A stretch of DNA of 64,000 nucleotides from NCBI RefSeq assembly GCF_000699445.3, contig NC_067197.1, positions 29,805,809 to 29,869,808 of the forward strand. The letters run 5' to 3'. The notes below the pieces were generated by a model. It worked only from the letters and a program-made list of their open reading frames with translations, was not told the origin of the DNA and did no database searches. Positions within the stretch are counted from its first letter, which is position 1, and the number at the start of each line of letters is the position of its first letter. Made by a program: the position numbers and the translations under genes. Positions 58,511 through 64,000 of this stretch are shown here, piece by piece. This DNA is from Schistosoma haematobium (lineage: Eukaryota > Platyhelminthes > Trematoda > Strigeidida > Schistosomatidae).

Positions 58511-60167
58511 ACGTCTTTCGTCAACCCTGTCATTCATATAGGATTAACCTTATTCGTTTCAGTAGTATACATCAAAATAATAATTCAGAAAGTATGAAGA
58601 TAACTACATGGGATAAATTAGTTTTATCACTATTCTTTTTATATAGGTTTTTGTTTTCGATCTTGAATATAATCAAATTCATTTCTTAGAAATTTCCAAG
58701 GTTAATTTTTTTCAAAAAAATTCCGCTTGCTCGATTTTTTTTCTTTCCATTATTTTTCTCTTTGATTTTTAAGGTCAATAAATGATTTATTTTATTCAGT
58801 CAACAAGTGAAGTGTGAAAATTTAATTATTACAGTAGAATTATGATCGTTTTTACTGGCATTGATAGTTTCGTGTGATTATTATTATTATTATCAATGTT
58901 AGTATTATTATCAATACTATTCTTAGTACTGTTTGTCTGTGTTTATTTGTTAAGATATGTCACTGATCATTTCAGTGAAATAAATCAATAAATAATTCTT
59001 TAGAACTATTAATATTTCTTAAATTCACTTGATGTTGTTTTAACTTGTATCTTCACATTGTTATTTAGGATTGCAACTGATCAGTTTGTTGTTGGCATAT
59101 GTGCATCCTGTATGGATTGCCTCGATATAGCCTTAAGTCACAAGTTTTTTAAGCAAAGATGGATAGTGGCTAGCAGTGGAATCTAGGACTTGTCAGCTGG
59201 ATTTATATGCATCTCAGATTTGATGTTCACTTCGGGACTTGAACTTAGTACCGTTTATTTTAAATGTTGTTTACTGTAATGATTAATGGAGATTTATTGT
59301 TTATTTATAGTTATAATAGTAGTAGTCGTTTTATTAAAATAATATCAATTAAATTAAGTAATACTTAAAAGAAATTACAAGTTTCATAACAGAATTTTTT
59401 AGCAACTGGAAAATTATAAAATAACTGTTATAAGTAAAATAAAACGACCGTCTCAGTTTTCTCATTGGTGTTTACCAACAGAGAGATCTGTGAACTAGTT
59501 TATAGTAGATATCAATCTTAAGAGATTCGATATTATTATTCTATGTTTTTTTCCTCAATGACTGAAACATTTTTCAATAACCTTTACCTATTTAGTGATA
59601 ATTTTTTTTCAAATTCTTTGATATTAGAAACGTAGTCACACATCGGAATCAAAATCAACTATGCACATAATACATTAACAAAGCACTTATACTGTAAAGT
59701 AAGAAAATCGTCATTTTACAGTGAGTTATTGAAGTGCTTCATAAATTTTCGTCTTTTATGAAGTTAACTAGTCACAATCAAGTTGGAACAACATGATAGT
59801 TACTAAACTTAGTATGAATGTTTCCAAGTTATCGAATTGTGTATGGAGATTATATTATCTTACTCAGGTTTTCTTATGATTAGAACCACTTAGATTTTTC
59901 AAAATCATAAAACATAAATAACACTTTACAAATGACAAACAAGATGTTAATATTAAAAATTTCAAAATTAAAAAAATTAACTGATTTTTAATAAATAACG
60001 CTTATATGAGTAGTATAATATGATACCAAGTAAAGAAAAGTTCTTTAAAGTTTAATTAATCGTTACTGAAACAAAAGCTAACTTCCGTATAGATTGAAAA
60101 CATTTCAGTAATGTGATCATTTTTGATAAAGTTCATTTATGATACATGTGTAACAGAAACCCATATT
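58118..60167. other. AT-rich, no gene; (TA)n at 58469-58507
   Basis: A pure TA dinucleotide tract of about 39 bp lies at 58469-58507. (att)n occurs near 58880. Otherwise nothing is recognised. Confidence 0.5.
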
Positions 60168-60343
60168 TAGGTGGTGGTTGGAGGTAGTCAACAGGAAACC
60201 CTGGACCCGGGTTTCATGCGACTTGGCACTCGTCAGCAAAGTGTACCTGTAATCTTGAGGGAACTGGTGCTCCCTGATGGGTTCGATCTCGTGTCACCCA
60301 GCTTCACAGTCAGAGACGTTACCACTGAGCTATCCGAGCACCG
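60168..60343 (-). mobile_element. Family-2 ribozyme SINE, minus strand, head plus ribozyme
   Basis: On the minus strand it starts gtgctcggatagctcagtgg (box A), has box B (gatcgaaccca) and an intact hammerhead, and ends after caccacc; it has no long tail. Head-to-head with the next unit. Confidence 0.85.
60190..60250 (-). ncRNA. Hammerhead ribozyme, family 2, best stem III
   Basis: Minus strand: acaggtacactttg, CTGACGAG, stem II GTGC/GCAT (one wobble), GAAA, CCCGGG as stem III, TC, and the long stem I partner (cagggtttcctgt). The core is intact. Confidence 0.75.
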
Positions 60344-60575
60344 GTTCCCCCAAGATTACAGGTACACCTTGCTGACGAGTGCCAAGTAGCACGAACCCGG
60401 GTCCAGGGTTTCCTGTCGACTACCTCCAACCACCATATAATCTCACAATAGTGCACACAGTGTCGAGTCACCTAGACTGGTGGCCACGTTGCAACATGAT
60501 CGATAGCATTCGATCTACACTAATAAGGACTAGACAAGCATGGCATTGATCACCACCCAGTGATCAATCAACTAT
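60344..60575 (+). mobile_element. Family-2 ribozyme SINE, plus strand, with full tail
   Basis: It contains the ribozyme region (60358-60417) and the complete tail ending atcaccacccagtgatcaatc. GAAAC has lost an A (gaacccggg), so this copy is probably inactive. Confidence 0.8.
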
Positions 60576-63334
60576 GAGAAACCGATATTAGAAAATTGTT
60601 GATTCTTATTTTCAAGAAGTGGCTCAATTTACAACTGTCGATAAGTAAATTCATAGCTTTCTATGTTTGATTCTATATTGATCTATTGGTAATGCTAATG
60701 AGTATTATGTTTTGTAATCGTTCTCTAGATAATTTTATGCTGACTAAAATCAGTCTTCATAGATCACATAATTAAATTCACTATGTATAACGTAGAATTA
60801 AAAGCCTCTATTTTCTATTCAGTTCCACTTGAATTAAATATTTATCAATTTGTGTAAAGTAGCCACATAATTTTTATCCTTCCCCCTCATCATAAACAAA
60901 TACGTTTGTGCAACTTATCATCAGCAACGATATTTTTGTTTATTGAAACTGTATATGAAATATTGTCAACACATTTTAATCAAACCATATTTTAAAACTA
61001 ATCAATTTACCTTTCATAGCATCCATAACAACATATAATAATTCACATTTTATAATAATATACAATTAATCACTAACTGAATACTTTTAAAACTAAGAAC
61101 TTCGTCTTCATTTACATTGTCTTCTTTAGAAAAAAATATTATAATACCTGAAAAGAAAAATAAATCGACAATGATAGAATTATTAATTCTTTATTGAAAA
61201 TAGAACTAACTACTTTTTTTTAAATTTTTCTTATCAAAAAGTCAAAATGTAGAAAAATTTAAAAAAACTAATCTTCTACTGTTTTAATATTTTTAAAATT
61301 ATTGAATTTTAATAAAATAAAAAAATGGTTGTTTGTTTGTTTGTTTTTGATTACACAAGGGAACGCATGACGTAAATTCAATAACAAAGAAACTAAGAAA
61401 AACTGTGAATTTTAGAATAGAAACAAAGAGAAAAATACATTGTGATATATGCATAAATTGTCAATGGAATTTTTGTAAAATACAATAACAAACAATTTTG
61501 TTTTTAAAAAAATGGGGTGGGGCGGGTGGAGAATGAATTTGATTTCTTTTTTAACTCCTTGCAAAAAAAAAAAATAAAAATAAATTTACGCCAAAATGCA
61601 CATTACATTAAGCATGAATATAATATTGAAACTCATGAAAAATATCCATATTATTTAATTATTGTTTGAATTCCTTATGAAATCTAAAGAATTTCGATGA
61701 ATTAGAATGAGATTTTATTTTCTAATGAAGAAATTCGATGGTCACTAAAAAATGTCATTGTCTATTTTATTATAATATTTCAAATCTATCAAGTTGGGCA
61801 AATTCTTATCAACGGATTCCTACATTTATTCGGTGTATTATATTGTAAATGATTGTTAATTTAAGCTTGAATACTCTAATGTCAAACAAAGTTAACATTA
61901 ATGCATTTTAATTTAAAATAAATTTGATTTGTATTTAGAAAAAAAACAACGTTGAGTAATCTTGTTGTTATGTGGGGTGTAAATCATCTTTACTATAAAA
62001 CACTTTTTATTACCCTATACAACTTGGTATAGAACACAATTTGTTGTTATTGTTTGTTTGTTTTTGTATAAAATACTCAAGAGAATTTTCTATGTAATAT
62101 TTATAGACGTGAAGTTAAAAAAAAGAGTTAAAAACAGTGTTATTAATTATAAAGAAATTAATTACAAAAATAGTTGTATTATTAGTTTTTTATTGTTTAA
62201 TTCAAAATTTTTACCATGGAGACTAAATATTCAAAAAAAAATTCTTTTTTATAGTTTAAATTACAAACTAATCTTAACTAGTCCGTCATTAAAAACCTGG
62301 AAGGACTGTATTACCATTTTGTTTCAGCTTGGAAATCCTTATTAGTGGATAACTGTAACTTTGCATCGGACAATCAAAGCTAGGACCTTAATATTCACAC
62401 TTAATCACCAAACCACTGACTTGGTGTCTAGTTGTGTACATGTTGAACATTGAGTTATGTAAATTCTACAATTTCGAAAAATCTCCTTATAGTATAAAAG
62501 TGTTTATTTGTATTATTGTCAAAATTTAAGTGTAAAAGTATTTTTTTATATATTTATATTATGGTAAATGATTTATAGTTACCACTTATATTGAAGGTAG
62601 TTAACATAGGAATGTATTCCAATCAGATATTCATTGAAAGTTATACATTAGTAAATAGCAGTTTTATTAAAATTATGAACTAAACATTACTCAAATAAAT
62701 GGATGAGAAACGAAACTTGATAAATAGTGGTTCTAATTACTTGTTTATTCAGCATAATTCAGTCACTACTAAATAATAAGATATAAATAAATTAATATAT
62801 TCGTAATATCTTAATGAGTAGAAAATTTATTGACAACAATTTACCCACTGTTCAATTTATTTGAAATTATGAAGTCAAACCTTGTAAATGATACCTACAA
62901 ATGAAGAGATATGCTTAATTGTTACTACTATGTTTCTTTTTAGTAAATCTTTATTGTGAAGTGTCTAGTGAACAAAATCAACTTGATAAAATATTAGTCA
63001 ATCATTCATTTTACAGGTTCATGGAATTTATTCACAAAAATTATCTGCTGACCTGTTGATATAAATAATTCAACTTGATGATTTAAACGATGCACAGTTT
63101 ATTTGTCATTTTTAAAATTTCAGTCACCGTTATTTTAATTATTTATTTGTATTATTGATGACATTCATATCATTAGCTTATACTACCTAACGAGAAAACT
63201 ATAAAGCTTAACCATGTTTAGTTTTTGGGAATATGGGGACCCAACATTATTTCGTGGCGGAGGATGAAGTCATAAAATTGAAAGACGGATCTCAACATAG
63301 AGTCTTCAAAAAAAGAAGGGGAGGTGATATGATG
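60576..63334. other. AT-rich, no gene recognised
   Basis: Long A and T runs. 62800-62905 resembles the fold-back region at 16570-16830. A 95-codon frame (62058-62345) in very AT-rich DNA has no recognisable domain. Confidence 0.5.
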
Positions 63335-63710
63335 GAAAGAAAAGTCAATTTTCGATTGATTTATTCATTATGAGTTTTGTACAAGATTACTTCCGTTTTG
63401 ATTCAATACAATCATTATTCAATGTAGTATTTTTCTCGTATGATATTTTATTCTGTATAATATGCGATATTCTTGTATTCCATTGATATGAACTACGCTC
63501 AGTCTGTGATGTGTTATAACTTTAAATATTTTTCATATATGTGATTTCATCCTAATTATCAATCAAAATGGGTGTACAATCAATATATAAATGAATGTAT
63601 TTTCTACTAGAGTTGCCGTCGTCGTGTTCGTGTTTTGGGGTTTATGAATCATTACTTATACCAGTCTTTGTGTTCTTACTTTCGCATCGTGGGAATCGCA
63701 GAGGTTCCTC
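63335..63710 (+). repeat. Dispersed repeat S, uninterrupted copy
   Basis: Reverse complement of 15613-16500 without the 460-bp insert. It shows the empty site (cttgtattccattgatatgaac) and so proves the insertion there. Confidence 0.75.
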
Positions 63711-63945
63711 GTTCCGAGTATAAGTGATAAGCGTTTCCGACATAACAATCAGCAACAACCAGATACAAAAAGTAGCATTAAAAGAACCAAGACAATAACC
63801 ATTCAAACGACAAATTATAACATTTTCCTTACTAAATATCATGTTAGAAACAATTCGTTTTAGTAATAAATTTTTATAAATTTATTGAACGTATATATGG
63901 GATTTGTTTTGTTAAGAACGATTATTTACACTTCGTTATTAGTTT

Positions 63946-63948
<3 letters not shown>

Positions 63949-63988
<40 letters not shown>

Positions 63989-64000
63989 ATGATGATGATG
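63949..64000. repeat. (TA)n followed by (GAT)n microsatellite
   Basis: A ~38-bp AT tract runs into tgatgatgatgatg at the window edge. Confidence 0.9.

Noticed and set aside
62058..62345. 95-codon ORF
   Set aside because: Very AT-rich, lysine/isoleucine/asparagine composition expected by chance; no domain.
1..64000. CRISPR arrays, bacterial operons, rRNA genes
   Set aside because: No regularly spaced repeats, no ribosome-binding patterns and no rRNA-like conserved sequence; the content is clearly eukaryotic.

Overview
The window looks like nuclear DNA of a blood fluke (Schistosoma or a close relative). The evidence is AT-rich sequence, short coding exons in long introns, RTE-type (SR2/Perere-like) and CR1-type LINEs, a BEL/Pao LTR element, and two families of tRNA-headed SINEs that carry hammerhead ribozymes (one resembles the schistosome SM-alpha type). 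Most of the 64 kb is interspersed repeat. I found only two convincing host gene loci, and neither shows as one long ORF.

Left part (1-30.6 kb). A ~4.05 kb segment occurs twice, at 1-4055 and 26554-30603. I count one substitution and five one-base homopolymer losses between the copies. Each copy carries the terminal exon of a ZZ zinc-finger gene. Exons at 15259-15427 and 19637-19760 resemble the SWIM and first-RING regions of ZSWIM2. The second joins in phase to the ZZ exon, so a ZSWIM2-like gene probably runs on the + strand from ~15.2 kb to ~28.7 kb. The downstream ZZ copy that completes it has a frameshift, while the intact copy lies upstream of the gene, which points to a false duplication or a very young one. 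Between these exons lie a nearly full CR1 element (6.4-10.5 kb), an older CR1 (10.5-11.9 kb), a 460-bp terminal-inverted-repeat element with a 125-codon ORF (15.85-16.3 kb), and fold-back clusters of ribozyme SINEs (14.3, 18.4 and 20-21.4 kb).

Middle (30.6-37.3 kb). A Gypsy pol relic is followed by an old CR1 relic. A BEL/Pao element has inserted into the CR1 relic with 593-bp LTRs that look identical and a perfect 5-bp target duplication. Its body is shortened: protease and RNase H are missing and the RT catalytic motif reads YVND, yet a frame of about 800 codons stays open.

Right part (37.3-64 kb). A complete three-exon gene for mitochondrial complex I subunit NDUFB3 lies at 38531-42392; its second intron holds an antisense RTE fragment. 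A 3.9-kb decayed RTE follows (44600-48475), with its own target duplication and a 382-bp insert flanked by 8-bp repeats. Two further RTE fragments are each interrupted by a ribozyme SINE. At 56686-57218 a 533-bp element consists only of the two ends of an RTE and carries a target duplication. The last 7 kb hold two more head-to-head SINE pairs and AT-rich DNA with no recognisable gene.

Coordinates of repeat edges are by-eye estimates unless a target duplication is quoted. No alignment or database search could be run.
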